Part shown: in pieces, positions 7,092-17,766 of the stretch | Layout: each line of letters begins with the position of its first letter | How positions within the stretch are numbered: the stretch's first letter is position 1 | Source: Azospirillum halopraeferens DSM 3675 | GTDB lineage: Bacteria > Pseudomonadota > Alphaproteobacteria > Azospirillales > Azospirillaceae | Direction: 5' to 3' | DNA: 64,000 nucleotides | Assembly: GCF_000429625.1 (NCBI RefSeq) | Contig: NZ_AUCF01000001.1 | Span: forward strand, 434,001 to 498,000 | Notes under the pieces: generated by a model | Seen by the model: only the letters and a program-made list of their open reading frames with translations | What the model was told of the DNA's origin: nothing | The model's database searches: none | Made by a program: the position numbers and the translations under genes

Positions 7092-8805
7092 CCGTCAGGC
7101 GCCCCGCCACGTAGCGCATCTCCGCGGCAAGGGCCTGCCCGGCTGTGACCGTCACCGGGGCTTCCAGGAACTGGACGGCCTGAAGCCAGTGCCGGCATCC
7201 CCCGTCCGGCCCGGTGGACACGGTGATCTCCGCGTCCACGTGCAGATCGTACCAGAAGGCCACGGCGTGCACGGTGCCCGCGGCCCCGGCGGTGAGGACG
7301 GCCCGCCCCATGGGGCCGGGAAGCGGCGGGTCGGCCAGGTCGATGCGCGCCACCGGCACCGCGTCCGTCAGGCGCCGGTGCGGCAGGTCGGTGAGGGACA
7401 GGGCGGCATAGGAAGGGTTGCGGTACGCCTCCAGCCGCGACAGGTCGAACCCGCAGACGGTGCGAATCGGCTGGGTGGCTGCAGCCGCCGGCGCCTCGAT
7501 GGCGACCAGGTGGACGGTGGCCGCGGCCGGAATCACCCGTCCCCCGGGCTTCAGCAGTTCGGCGACGGCGTGGCGGACGCTGGGCGCGTGCCCTTCGCCC
7601 AGCAGGCCGGCGTCCAGGATCTCGGACACCAGCACGTCGGCCCGGCCGGGCAGGTCGATGCCGGGGCGCAGGTCGGCGGAGCGCTTGTGGTGGACGGTGA
7701 TCCGGTCGGCGTAGCCGTTGTCGGCGACGACGCCCCGCGCCACCGCCGCCAGCGCCGCCGACACTTCGCACGTGTGCACCTCGCCCGCCCCGGCACGGGC
7801 GGCGAACAGCGCCAGCAGCCCGGCCCCGGTGCCGATCTCCAGCACCCGGCAGCCGGGGGTGACCGCCTTCTCGATGGCCCGGCGGTAGGCGTCGTTGCGC
7901 ACCTCGTCCGCCAGCATGGTGAAATGCCAGGCCGGCACGTCCCGGCTCATCAGAAACCGCAGGTCGAGCCGGGCCGCCTCGAACAGGGGCCGCAGGACCA
8001 GCGCGCGGCGGCAGCGGGCAACCGCCCGCGCCAGCCGCACCGCCTCCCGGTCCAGGCCGGCCAGGGCATGCCACGCGTCGGCGTCCGCCGGGTCGAGGCA
8101 CAGCGCCGCGCGGAACCCGGCCTCCGCCGCGCTCCGCCGGCCACGGTCCTGGAGCAGGGCGGCGCGGTTGAAGCGGGCGGGCGCCAGGTCCGGCGCATCG
8201 GCGATCAGGGCGTCGAGCACCCGCTCCGCCCGCTCCGCCTGCCCCAGCCCGGCGCGCAGCCCGGCCTCGGCCAGGCGCGACGACAGCAGACCGGGATCAA
8301 GGGCGCCGGCGCGGGCGTGGGCATCGGCGGCAGCGCGCCGGTCGCCCGACTCCTCCGCGGCAAGACCCAGCGTGTGCCAGGTCTGCGGCTCCGCCGGATC
8401 CAGGGCGACGGCCGCCGCCAGGGCGCGGCGGGCCCCTGCCGCCTCGCCGGTACCGCGCAGAGCCACCCCCAGCTCCGACCAGCGCCGGGCGTCGGTGCCG
8501 GCAAGCCGCGCCGCGCGCGCCAGCGGCGCCACCGCCTCCGCCGCCCGGCCGCAGGCGCGCAGGGCGCCGGCGAGGTTCGCGTGGCTGTCGGCCACCGCGG
8601 GGTCGACCGCCACCGCCCGGCGGATCAGCACCACCGCCCGCTCCGCCCGGCCGCACTGGGCGTGCAGCACGCCCAGGTAATGGAGCGCCAGCGGCTGGCC
8701 GGGCACGGCGTCGAGGATTCGCCGGTAGAGTTCCCCGGCCTCGGCAAACCGCCCGGCCCCGTGGTGTTCGACCGCCAGCGCCAGCGCTTCCCCGACCGTG
8801 GCCAT
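7078..8805 (-). CDS. TPR-repeat protein arginine methyltransferase-like fusion
   Basis: A 575-residue protein with two parts. Residues about 5-250 are tandem TPR-like helical repeats (for example LHYLGVLHAQCGRAERAV). Residues about 295-575 form an S-adenosylmethionine methyltransferase with the PRMT layout: motif I VLEIGTGAG (321-329), an acidic strand end HTCEVS, a 'double-E' loop with Glu395 and Glu404 nine residues apart in SEILDAGLLGEG, and a late HWLQ (539-542) matching the THW loop that follows the PRMT beta-barrel. The double-E loop most resembles PRMT7/PRMT9. It would methylate arginine in protein; substrates are unknown. It sits antisense inside the pur cluster. A less likely alternative is a small-molecule methyltransferase. 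Confidence 0.7.
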   Translation of the reverse strand: MATVGEALALAVEHHGAGRFAEAGELYRRILDAVPGQPLALHYLGVLHAQCGRAERAVVLIRRAVAVDPAVADSHANLAGALRACGRAAEAVAPLARAARLAGTDARRWSELGVALRGTGEAAGARRALAAAVALDPAEPQTWHTLGLAAEESGDRRAAADAHARAGALDPGLLSSRLAEAGLRAGLGQAERAERVLDALIADAPDLAPARFNRAALLQDRGRRSAAEAGFRAALCLDPADADAWHALAGLDREAVRLARAVARCRRALVLRPLFEAARLDLRFLMSRDVPAWHFTMLADEVRNDAYRRAIEKAVTPGCRVLEIGTGAGLLALFAARAGAGEVHTCEVSAALAAVARGVVADNGYADRITVHHKRSADLRPGIDLPGRADVLVSEILDAGLLGEGHAPSVRHAVAELLKPGGRVIPAAATVHLVAIEAPAAAATQPIRTVCGFDLSRLEAYRNPSYAALSLTDLPHRRLTDAVPVARIDLADPPLPGPMGRAVLTAGAAGTVHAVAFWYDLHVDAEITVSTGPDGGCRHWLQAVQFLEAPVTVTAGQALAAEMRYVAGRLTVSVA

Positions 8806-8950
8806 GCCCGCCTCGCCTTGCCGTCCGATCGCTCCGGATTAGCATGGGGGCCGGCGGCCCGCCAGACTCCCCTACCCCTTGCCTTACGCGCCTGCTGTCT
8901 CTAGTGTCCGCGCCATAGCGTCCCCTGGCTCGTGAGCGAATCCGCGCCCC

Positions 8951-9636
8951 ATGAAGGCTGCCGTCATCCTGTTCCCCGGCTCCAACCGCGAGCGCGACGC
9001 CGTCGCCGCGCTGGAGGCCGCCTCCGGGACCCGACCGTACGAGGTCTGGCACCGCGACACCGAACTGCCCAAGGTCGACCTGATCGTCGTGCCCGGCGGC
9101 TTCTCCTATGGCGATTACCTGCGCGCCGGCGCGATGGCCGCCCACTCGCCCATCATGCGCGAGGTGAAGGCGCGGGCCGATCAGGGCGTGCGGGTGCTGG
9201 GCATCTGCAACGGCTTCCAGATCGTCACCGAGGCGGGGCTGCTGCCCGGCGCGCTGATGCGCAACGCCGGGCTGAAGTTCATCTGCCGCACCGTGACCCT
9301 GCGGGTGGAGAACACCGACAGCGCCTTCACGGCCAAATACCGCAAGGGGCAGATCGTGCGCTACCCGGTGGCGCACCACGACGGCAACTACTGGGCCGAC
9401 GCCGAGACGGTGAAGCGCCTGGAGGGCGACGGCCGGGTGGCCTTCCGCTACGTCGGCGACGCCGGCGAGGACGACCCGCTCCACAACCCGAACGGCTCGG
9501 TCCGCGCCATCGCCGGCGTCTTCAATGAAAAGAAGACGGTGCTGGGACTGATGCCCCACCCCGAGGACGCGGTGGTGCCCCTGCACGGCTGCCTGGACGG
9601 CAAGCCCCTGTTCGACGGTCTGGTGGAGGCCCTGTC

Positions 9637-9640
<4 letters not shown>
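8951..9640 (+). CDS. purQ: FGAM synthase glutaminase subunit
   Basis: A 229-residue class I glutamine amidotransferase supplying ammonia to PurL. The nucleophile Cys is in [12 protein letters not shown] (near residue 86) and the catalytic His/Glu pair is in [10 protein letters not shown] near residue 200. The start [16 protein letters not shown] is the family's typical N-terminus. The last four bases overlap the purL start (GTGA), so the two are translationally coupled. The methyltransferase gene runs divergently 145 bp upstream, so this region must hold the purQL promoter. Confidence 0.97.
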
Positions 9641-11850
<2,210 letters not shown>

Positions 11851-11855
11851 GACTG

Positions 11856-11884
11856 CCGGGCGCGCGATGCCGTCGCGCGCCCGG
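11856..11884 (+). terminator. 12-bp GC hairpin after purL
   Basis: CCGGGCGCGCGA and TCGCGCGCCCGG pair perfectly around a 5-nt loop just after the purL stop. There is no U tract, so it may be a weak or factor-assisted terminator, or an mRNA-stabilising 3' structure. Confidence 0.5.
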
Positions 11885-11969
11885 TGACAAATACGACCGG
11901 CGCGACTAAGTATTTCGGTCGAGCCCGCGCGGGGCGGAAGACACACGGAACCGGACAAGGACGACGACC

Positions 11970-12209
11970 ATGGCCATGGAAGCCACAGAGATCGAGAAGC
12001 TGATCAAGGAAGGCATTCCGGACGCGGTGGTCCAGATCGAGGATCTGCGCGGCGACGGCGACCACTACGCCGCGCTGGTGACGTCGGCCACCTTCAAGGG
12101 GAAGACGCGCGTGCAGCAGCACCAGATGGTCTATGCCGCGCTCCAGGGCCGCATGGGGGGTGAATTGCACGCCCTTGCGCTGACCACCGCCGTGCCCGAC
12201 AACGCGTGA
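11970..12209 (+). CDS. BolA/IbaG family protein
   Basis: A 79-residue BolA-fold protein: MEATEIEKLIKEGIPDA, a GDGDHYAALVTS strand and RVQQHQMVYAALQG with the conserved His. In this family the invariant His and a loop residue bind a [2Fe-2S] cluster shared with a monothiol CGFS glutaredoxin, and that partner (grxD) is the next gene, 31 nt away. The cluster is used for iron-sulfur trafficking and iron sensing. The short length and lack of a Cys in the loop fit the YrbA/IbaG-like or BolA-H type. The purL-bolA-grxD order is widespread in alphaproteobacteria. Confidence 0.9.
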   Translation: MAMEATEIEKLIKEGIPDAVVQIEDLRGDGDHYAALVTSATFKGKTRVQQHQMVYAALQGRMGGELHALALTTAVPDNA

Positions 12210-12240
12210 ACGTTCGTCCCGTGCCGCGGGACAGCAGAGG

Positions 12241-12588
12241 ATGGAAGAGATGGACCAGACCGTCGCCGAGCGCATTCGCAACGACATCGAAAACAACGAC
12301 GTCGTGCTCTACATGAAGGGTTCCCCGGTGTTCCCTCAGTGCGGCTTTTCCGCCGCCGTCGTCCAGGTGCTGAGCCAGGTCGGCGTCAAGTTCAAGGGTG
12401 TCGACATCCTCCAGGACCCCGGCCTGCGCCAGGGCCTGAAGGAGTTCTCCAACTGGCCGACCTTCCCGCAGCTCTACGTCAAGGGCGAGCTGGTGGGCGG
12501 CTGCGACATCGTTCGCGAGATGTTCGAGTCGGGCGAGCTGCAGCAGCACCTCACCGAAAAGGGCGTCGCCCACGGCCGGGCGGCCTGA
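12241..12588 (+). CDS. grxD: Monothiol glutaredoxin, CGFS type
   Basis: A 115-residue Grx4/Grx5-type glutaredoxin. The CGFS active site is in FPQCGFSAAVVQVL (near residue 35), with KGSPVFPQ before it and WPTFPQLYVKGELVGGCDIV forming the glutathione-binding TVP-like and GG elements. It carries a [2Fe-2S] cluster with glutathione and hands it to apo-proteins, working with the BolA-type protein encoded just upstream. The start at 12241 (MEEMDQ) could equally be the ATG at 12250. A terminator hairpin follows 20 nt after the stop. Confidence 0.95.
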   Translation: MEEMDQTVAERIRNDIENNDVVLYMKGSPVFPQCGFSAAVVQVLSQVGVKFKGVDILQDPGLRQGLKEFSNWPTFPQLYVKGELVGGCDIVREMFESGELQQHLTEKGVAHGRAA

Positions 12589-12608
12589 TCACGCCTTTCC
12601 GTCGTTGA

Positions 12609-12635
12609 GGGCCCCGTCGGAAGGCGGGGCCCTTT
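12609..12635. terminator. Terminator after grxD
   Basis: GGGCCCCG and CGGGGCCC form an 8-bp stem with an 8-nt loop, then TTT on the plus strand. It lies between convergent ends (grxD and the membrane protein) and may serve both. Confidence 0.65.
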
Positions 12636-12647
12636 CCCATTGCAGGG

Positions 12648-14069
12648 TCAGCCTGCCCGGCGGCTTGGCGGCAGACGTATCGCAAGGACCAGCGCCAGGG
12701 CGGGGAACCACACCAGCGGCCGCACCATCCAGACCGCGTGCAGGATGGTGTGGTTCAGGAAGGCGAGATACCAGACGATCGGCACAAGCAACGACGCGCC
12801 GAGCACCACGGCTTCGGCCCGCACGGCCATCCCTCCGCGCCACAGCGTCGCGACGATCAGCAGCGGAGCCGCCGCCGCACCCCCGACGATGACCGCCTGC
12901 CCCAGAACCGGTGAGCCGAAGGCAATGCGGAAGGATTCGTCCAGCAGCCGGAAACCCATGAACAGCACCGGCTGCACCCAGCCCCGCTCCACCGTGGTCA
13001 GGTCGAACCCGGCGGCCTCGGCGCGCATCACGTCCCAGCGGGACAGGCTGTAGAGAAAGCGGTCGCTCATCCGCACGTCCAGCGCGGCGAAAAGCACCGC
13101 CAGTTCGTGGGTCCCGAACACCGCCACCACGACCAGCACCTTCACCGCCAGGGCGGTGACCACGGCGATGCAGAACACCGCCACCGCATGGACGGCCCGC
13201 CGCAACACGGTGCCGGCATCGGGTGCCTCCCCCAGCGCGATGAGGGCGAGCAGCAGGGCCAGGCCCAGGGGAATGCCGCCGGTCAGGAACTCGAACACCG
13301 CGGTCAGCACCCCGAATACCGCCACCGCCACCAGGAACCCGCCCTGCCCGACCCGCCCCAGCGGAACGAGGTAGCCGGCGACCAGCATCCCGGCGATGAC
13401 CATGTCGGGAAGGCCGAAGGTGAAGTACCGGCCATAGACCGGCAACCCGTAGAACAGCAGCAACGCCGCAGCCAGTCCGGTGAACGCGAGGTCGCGGCGG
13501 CTCGCCGCGCCCCGGAGCAGCCGCCACGCCGCCACCGCCGGGATCGCCAGCAGCAGGGCGACCGCCCCGCCCAGGGTCAGCCATCCCAGGGTCTGCGGGG
13601 ATACGACGGTCGCCAGCACCCGGGCCACCGTCCGCTGTCCCAGGATGTAGCGGTGGTACGCATAGGTTTCGACGGTTCCGCGGTCGGCGGTATCGAGGAT
13701 CTCCATCAGGCGCAGACAGGGCGGCCGGGGGATGCCGTTGTCCGGGGGCGGGCTCTTCAGGGGAACCTCCACCGGCATCAGGTTGGTGACGGCCTCCGCC
13801 GCCGCGTCCGGGTAGGGCAGGATGAGGCTGGCCAGAACCCGGCAGTCGTTGCCCGAGAACAGCGGGATCGGCCGGTCACCGCCGAACGGCTGGTCGATGG
13901 TGCGGGCGAAGACACCGGCGTCTGCAGCGGTGCTCAGCCGGTCGACGATCGCCCCGCGGTCGACGAGGGCGGCGGCCCACCCCGCCGCGAAGACTCCGGC
14001 CATGACAAGCACAGCGACCAGGGCCGCCGCCGGATACAGAACCAGGGCTTCGGACAGCAATCGACGCAT
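12648..14069 (-). CDS. Polytopic membrane protein of unknown function
   Basis: A 473-residue protein I do not recognise. It opens with a membrane segment (residues about 10-37), has a roughly 120-residue soluble, probably periplasmic, part with a few Cys (NDCRVLASL, RPPCLRLMEIL), and then about eight to ten hydrophobic helices from residue 165 to the end, with DVRMSDRFLYSLSRWDVMRAE between them. The layout, one N-terminal helix, a large loop, then a bundle, resembles membrane glycosyltransferase-like or O-antigen-type proteins, but no catalytic motif is clear and I assign none. It is a single-gene unit, convergent with grxD and divergent from rarD 162 bp away. Confidence 0.6.
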   Translation of the reverse strand: MRRLLSEALVLYPAAALVAVLVMAGVFAAGWAAALVDRGAIVDRLSTAADAGVFARTIDQPFGGDRPIPLFSGNDCRVLASLILPYPDAAAEAVTNLMPVEVPLKSPPPDNGIPRPPCLRLMEILDTADRGTVETYAYHRYILGQRTVARVLATVVSPQTLGWLTLGGAVALLLAIPAVAAWRLLRGAASRRDLAFTGLAAALLLFYGLPVYGRYFTFGLPDMVIAGMLVAGYLVPLGRVGQGGFLVAVAVFGVLTAVFEFLTGGIPLGLALLLALIALGEAPDAGTVLRRAVHAVAVFCIAVVTALAVKVLVVVAVFGTHELAVLFAALDVRMSDRFLYSLSRWDVMRAEAAGFDLTTVERGWVQPVLFMGFRLLDESFRIAFGSPVLGQAVIVGGAAAAPLLIVATLWRGGMAVRAEAVVLGASLLVPIVWYLAFLNHTILHAVWMVRPLVWFPALALVLAIRLPPSRRAG

Positions 14070-14231
14070 GGAGGGGGCAGCCGGAGATCACGCGAGGCGG
14101 CGGATGGTGCCACGCGTGTCGCGCCGACGGAAGAGGCGCTCGCGCCCCGGAAGCGGGCATGCCGGAAAAGCAGAGCCGGAATGCTGAGGTGACCCCATGC
14201 CGCGGTCCGCCGCCCGTGGTACAGAGCGAGG

Positions 14232-15188
14232 ATGGCTCAATTCTCGCCGCCGCCGGACACCGACTCCCGCGCCTCCGCAATCGGACTGGCGTCCGGTATC
14301 GGCGCGTTCCTCATATGGGGACTGCTGGCCCCGGTCTACTTCAAGGCGGTCGCCGATGTCGGCGCCGTCGAGATCGTGGCCCATCGCGTGGTGTGGACGG
14401 TGGTGCTGATGGCCGCCGTGGTGCTGGCGATGAAGTCACCGGCCGAGGTGCTGCGGGCCGTCGGGTCGTGGCGGCGTCTGTCGATCTTCCTGGTGACGAC
14501 GGCGCTGGTGACGGCGAACTGGACGATCTTCATCTACGCCATCATTGACGGCAAGCTGGTCCAGGCCAGCCTTGGCTATTACATCAACCCGCTGGTCAAC
14601 GTCATCCTCGGCGTCCTCTTCCTGGGCGAGCGGCTGTCGCGCCGGCAGCTTGCGGCGGTGCTGATCGCCGGGGCGGGCGTGGGGAGCCTGGTGGTGCATT
14701 ACGGGGCGGTGCCGTGGATCGCCCTGTCGCTGGCGCTGACGTTCGGCTTCTACGCGCTGGTGCGCAAGAAGGCCGCCATCGACCCGCTGATCGGGCTGCT
14801 GGCGGAAACCGCGCTCCTGGTGCCGCTGGCCGCCGGCTACCTGCTGTGGCTGGGCGCCGATGGCGCCTTCGCCACGGGGGCCGGTGTCGGCCATGACCTG
14901 CTGCTGATGCTGTCCGGACCGATCACCGCGGTGCCGTTGATCCTGTTCATGATCGGTGCGGCGCGGCTGAAGCTGGCCACCGTCGGGCTTCTCCAATACA
15001 TCGCACCCACCGGCCAACTCCTTCTGGGGGTGCTGGTGTACGGGGAACGGTTCACGAACGCCCACGCCATCGCCTTTGGCTGCATCTGGGTGGCACTCGC
15101 CGTCTACTCCGGCGACGCCATCGCGGGGCACCGGGCCGAGCGGCGCCGTCGCGCCGCGGCGACGGCGGCGCCTTCCACCGGCCGCTAA
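14232..15188 (+). CDS. rarD: EamA-family transporter, RarD type
   Basis: A 318-residue, about ten-helix protein of the drug/metabolite transporter superfamily. The N-terminal GIGAFLIWGLLAPVYFKAV and ANWTIFIYAI.. segments are typical of RarD proteins, and SLGYYINPLVNVILGVLFL and LLQYIAPTGQLLLGVLVYGE are the conserved ends of the two EamA repeats. Substrate is unknown despite the historic chloramphenicol-sensitivity name. Its 3' end overlaps by 4 bp the end of the convergent TetR gene. Lys/Arg-rich residues close the protein. Confidence 0.88.
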   Translation: MAQFSPPPDTDSRASAIGLASGIGAFLIWGLLAPVYFKAVADVGAVEIVAHRVVWTVVLMAAVVLAMKSPAEVLRAVGSWRRLSIFLVTTALVTANWTIFIYAIIDGKLVQASLGYYINPLVNVILGVLFLGERLSRRQLAAVLIAGAGVGSLVVHYGAVPWIALSLALTFGFYALVRKKAAIDPLIGLLAETALLVPLAAGYLLWLGADGAFATGAGVGHDLLLMLSGPITAVPLILFMIGAARLKLATVGLLQYIAPTGQLLLGVLVYGERFTNAHAIAFGCIWVALAVYSGDAIAGHRAERRRRAAATAAPSTGR

Positions 15189-15820
15189 GACCGGGATTGC
15201 GGTGACAGCCCCCGCGCCACGGTTTGGGCAAGGCTACGGACAATGGCGCACAGCCGGCCGGGGTCGCGTGCGAACACCACCCGGTCCATGAACCCCAGGG
15301 CGAAGCTGAACGACGCCAGCCCGGCGGCCACGTTGGGCAGGTCGGCGTCCGCGTCGATCAGACCGCGCGCCCGCAGCGTCTCCAGCCGGTCGAGCAGGCA
15401 GGGCACGCGCGCCTCGGTCAGGGTGCGCCCCATATGCTCCGCCACTTCCGGATCGACGAGCGCACGGTCGAGAACGACTTTGCTGATGTCGCGGCATTTC
15501 CAGGTGTGCTCGACCTGCGCTTCCAGGAACCGCAGGATCTCCCCTTCCAGATCGTCACCGGGCGGCGGCAGGTGGCATCCCTGCCCCTCCTCACGGCCAT
15601 AACGATCGACCACCGCCAGCAGCAAGCCGGATTTCCCGCCGAAATAGCGTTGGATGAGCTGTTCGTTGACCCCCGCGCCGGCGGCGATCTCCCGCGTCGT
15701 CGCCGCGTCGAAGCCGCGCTCGGAGAACACCGCCTTGGCGGAATCGAGCAGCGCCGCCGCCGTCGCCTCGCGGTCGCGGCGGCGGGGGGAAGGCGGGCAG
15801 TCGGCGGTTTCGTCGTCCAC
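15185..15820 (-). CDS. TetR/AcrR-family repressor, probable regulator of the divergent reductase
   Basis: A 211-residue TetR-type regulator with a GTG start. The N-terminal helix-turn-helix is clear: ATAAALLDSAKAVFSERGFDA, then TTREIAAGAGVNEQLIQRYF (residues about 38-58). The C-terminal ligand domain is all-helical and not assignable to a ligand. It is divergent from an Old Yellow Enzyme gene, with overlapping promoters and a perfect inverted repeat over the reductase -10 box, the usual design of NemR-like control in which an electrophile releases the repressor. Cys is scarce (CHLPPPG and WKCRD contain the candidates), so thiol sensing is possible but unproven. Confidence 0.85.
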   Translation of the reverse strand: MDDETADCPPSPRRRDREATAAALLDSAKAVFSERGFDAATTREIAAGAGVNEQLIQRYFGGKSGLLLAVVDRYGREEGQGCHLPPPGDDLEGEILRFLEAQVEHTWKCRDISKVVLDRALVDPEVAEHMGRTLTEARVPCLLDRLETLRARGLIDADADLPNVAAGLASFSFALGFMDRVVFARDPGRLCAIVRSLAQTVARGLSPQSRS

Positions 15821-15873
15821 GGCGGCGGTCCTGCGTTCCTCGGAAGGGCACCGCGGCGCCCCGTTCCTGCGAG

Positions 15874-15946
15874 TCCCTATAGTAGGGAGCCCTCACCACC
15901 CTTGACAAGGGATGCCTCCCCGTTAAGTATGTATCCACATACATAC
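15874..15946. promoter_or_regulatory. Overlapping divergent promoters and TetR operator
   Basis: Toward the reductase: TTGACA (15902-15907), 16 bp, TAAGTA (15924-15929). Toward tetR on the minus strand: TTGTCA (complement of 15903-15908), 18 bp, TACTAT (complement of 15879-15884), so the two -35 boxes overlap. A perfect inverted repeat, GTATGTA, 6 nt, TACATAC (15927-15946), covers the reductase -10 and start region; a second, TCCCTA, 3 nt, TAGGGA (15874-15888), covers the tetR -10. The first is the best operator candidate. Confidence 0.7.
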
Positions 15947-15960
15947 CAACCGAGGCTCCG

Positions 15961-17049
15961 ATGTCTCTTCCCGACCTGTTCACCCCCGTGCGCCTCGGCG
16001 CCATCGACCTGGCCAACCGCATCGTCATGGCGCCGATGACCCGCAGCCGCGCCGGCACCGACACCATTCCCACGCCGGTGATGGAGCAGTATTATGCCCA
16101 GCGCGCCGGCGCCGGGCTGATCATCTCCGAGGCGACGCAGATCTCGGATGACGCGCAGGGCTATCCCAACACGCCCGGTGTCCATACGCCGGCGCACGCC
16201 GCGGCCTGGCGGCGCGTCACCGACGCCGTCCACGCGCGCGGCGGCCGCATCGTTGTTCAGCTCTGGCACGTCGGCCGCATTTCTCATCCGATGTTCCAGC
16301 CCGGCGGCGCCCTGCCCGTCGCCCCCTCGGCCATTGCCGCCGCCGGCGAACTGTACACCGGCGAGGGCATGAAGCCCTTCCCCACACCCCGCGCCCTGGA
16401 GACCCACGAGATTCCCCGCCTGGTCGCCGCCTTCGCCGATGCCGCGCGGCGTGCGGTGGTCGAAGCGGGGTTCGATGGCGTGGAATTGCACGCCGCCAAC
16501 GGGTACCTGATCGACCAGTTCCTGCGCGACGGCACCAACCACCGCACCGACGCCTACGGCGGCAGCGTCGAGAACAGGGCGCGCTTCCTTCTGGAAGTGA
16601 CGGAGGCGGTGAGCGCCGCCATCGGCGCCGACCGCACCGGCGTGCGTCTATCCCCCAACGGCACTTTCAACGACATGCGGGATTCGAACCCGGCGGCTCT
16701 CTTCACCCATGTCGTCGGCGCGCTGAATCGCTTCGGGCTCGCCTTCCTGCATGTGATCGAGGGTTTGGACGGTCCCATGGCGCCGGCGCCCGAGGTTGAG
16801 CGTCTGGCCCCCCTCCTGCGCCGGACCTTCACCGGTCCATTCATGATCAACGGCGGCTATGATCGCGCCACGGCGGACCGTGCCCTGGCGGACGGCAGCG
16901 CCGACGTCGTGAGCTTCGGCGTCCCCTTCATCGCCAATCCGGACCTGCCGACCCGCCTGCGCGATGGCACCCCCCTGGCGCAGCCGGACCGTGCAACCAT
17001 GTACGGCGGCGACGAGCGGGGGTACACCGACTACCCGGCGGCGGCGTAG
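15961..17049 (+). CDS. Old Yellow Enzyme family ene-reductase (NemA-like)
   Basis: A 362-residue FMN-dependent TIM-barrel oxidoreductase that reduces activated C=C bonds and, in relatives, N-ethylmaleimide or nitro compounds using NAD(P)H. Seen: NRIVMAPMTRSRA (FMN strand), VQLWHVGRISHP (about 99-110), the ELHAANGYLIDQFLRDGTN region (about 177-195) with His/Asn of the substrate pair, and NRARFLLEV. Length is usual. A GAGG Shine-Dalgarno is 5 nt before the ATG. It is divergent from a TetR regulator and has a promoter overlapped by a palindromic operator, consistent with induction by electrophiles. Confidence 0.92.
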   Translation: MSLPDLFTPVRLGAIDLANRIVMAPMTRSRAGTDTIPTPVMEQYYAQRAGAGLIISEATQISDDAQGYPNTPGVHTPAHAAAWRRVTDAVHARGGRIVVQLWHVGRISHPMFQPGGALPVAPSAIAAAGELYTGEGMKPFPTPRALETHEIPRLVAAFADAARRAVVEAGFDGVELHAANGYLIDQFLRDGTNHRTDAYGGSVENRARFLLEVTEAVSAAIGADRTGVRLSPNGTFNDMRDSNPAALFTHVVGALNRFGLAFLHVIEGLDGPMAPAPEVERLAPLLRRTFTGPFMINGGYDRATADRALADGSADVVSFGVPFIANPDLPTRLRDGTPLAQPDRATMYGGDERGYTDYPAAA

Positions 17050-17058
17050 AGACCGCCG

Positions 17059-17766
17059 CTAACCTCCGGGACCGCCCCCGGCGCCGGCCCCGCCTCCGGC
17101 GCCGGAACTGCCCATGCCGCCGCCGGTGCCGGGGCCGCCCATACCGCCCCCGGCCCCTCCGGGTGCGGTGCCGGGGGCGGCAATTCCGGGCGCAGCGCCG
17201 GGAGTGCCGCCGGGTCCGCCCAAGGTGCGCCCGGGATTGATCGCACCGGCGCCTGTGGATGCGGCGTCGCCCGTCCCGGCTCCGCCGACCCCGCCGACGG
17301 CATCCGGACCCGCCGCCGATCCTCCGCCGGCGGTCGCCCCGATACCGGCCTCACGGGCCGCGGTGCGGGCCTCGTTCAGGGATTGTCGGCAAGCATCCGC
17401 ATCGCCCCGATCCGCCGCCTCCCGGGCCTCCCGAACCAGATCGCGGAGATGCCGCCGCTCGTCCTCCGACAGGTCGGCCACGGCCTCGGGAGGTGCCCGG
17501 TCCGGCCCGGCGCCTTCGCCGATGGCGGAGGGCTGCATGACACCCCCGACATCGGGAACCGCACGGCCGGCAAGCGCATCCGCCGACGGTTCCCCGGACG
17601 CGCCGGAAGCATCCCCGCCGTTCCGCAGCACCACCGCTTCGAAGTCAGCGGCCAGATCGCCGCAAGCGGCGGCCGGAGAAGGATCCTGCGCCTGCGCGGG
17701 AACGGCCAGCAGCGACAGCAGGACGATACCGGAACCGGCGATCAGCCCCGGCATCCGCCGGTTCAT
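17059..17766 (-). CDS. Gly/Ala-rich secreted protein, unknown
   Basis: A 235-residue protein with a signal peptide (GIVLLSLLAVPAQAQD). After it comes a short globular part with a predicted helical segment, SEDERRHLRDLVREAREAA and ADACRQSLNEARTAAREAG (about 100-145), which carries the second of two Cys. From about residue 145 the chain is almost only Gly, Ala, Pro, Ser and Met in GG/PG repeats, and ends GGGPGG. No family is recognised and no function is assigned. It overlaps the preceding stress-type gene by ATGA, so the two are co-translated. Low-complexity composition could mislead similarity searches. Confidence 0.6.
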   Translation of the reverse strand: MNRRMPGLIAGSGIVLLSLLAVPAQAQDPSPAAACGDLAADFEAVVLRNGGDASGASGEPSADALAGRAVPDVGGVMQPSAIGEGAGPDRAPPEAVADLSEDERRHLRDLVREAREAADRGDADACRQSLNEARTAAREAGIGATAGGGSAAGPDAVGGVGGAGTGDAASTGAGAINPGRTLGGPGGTPGAAPGIAAPGTAPGGAGGGMGGPGTGGGMGSSGAGGGAGAGGGPGG

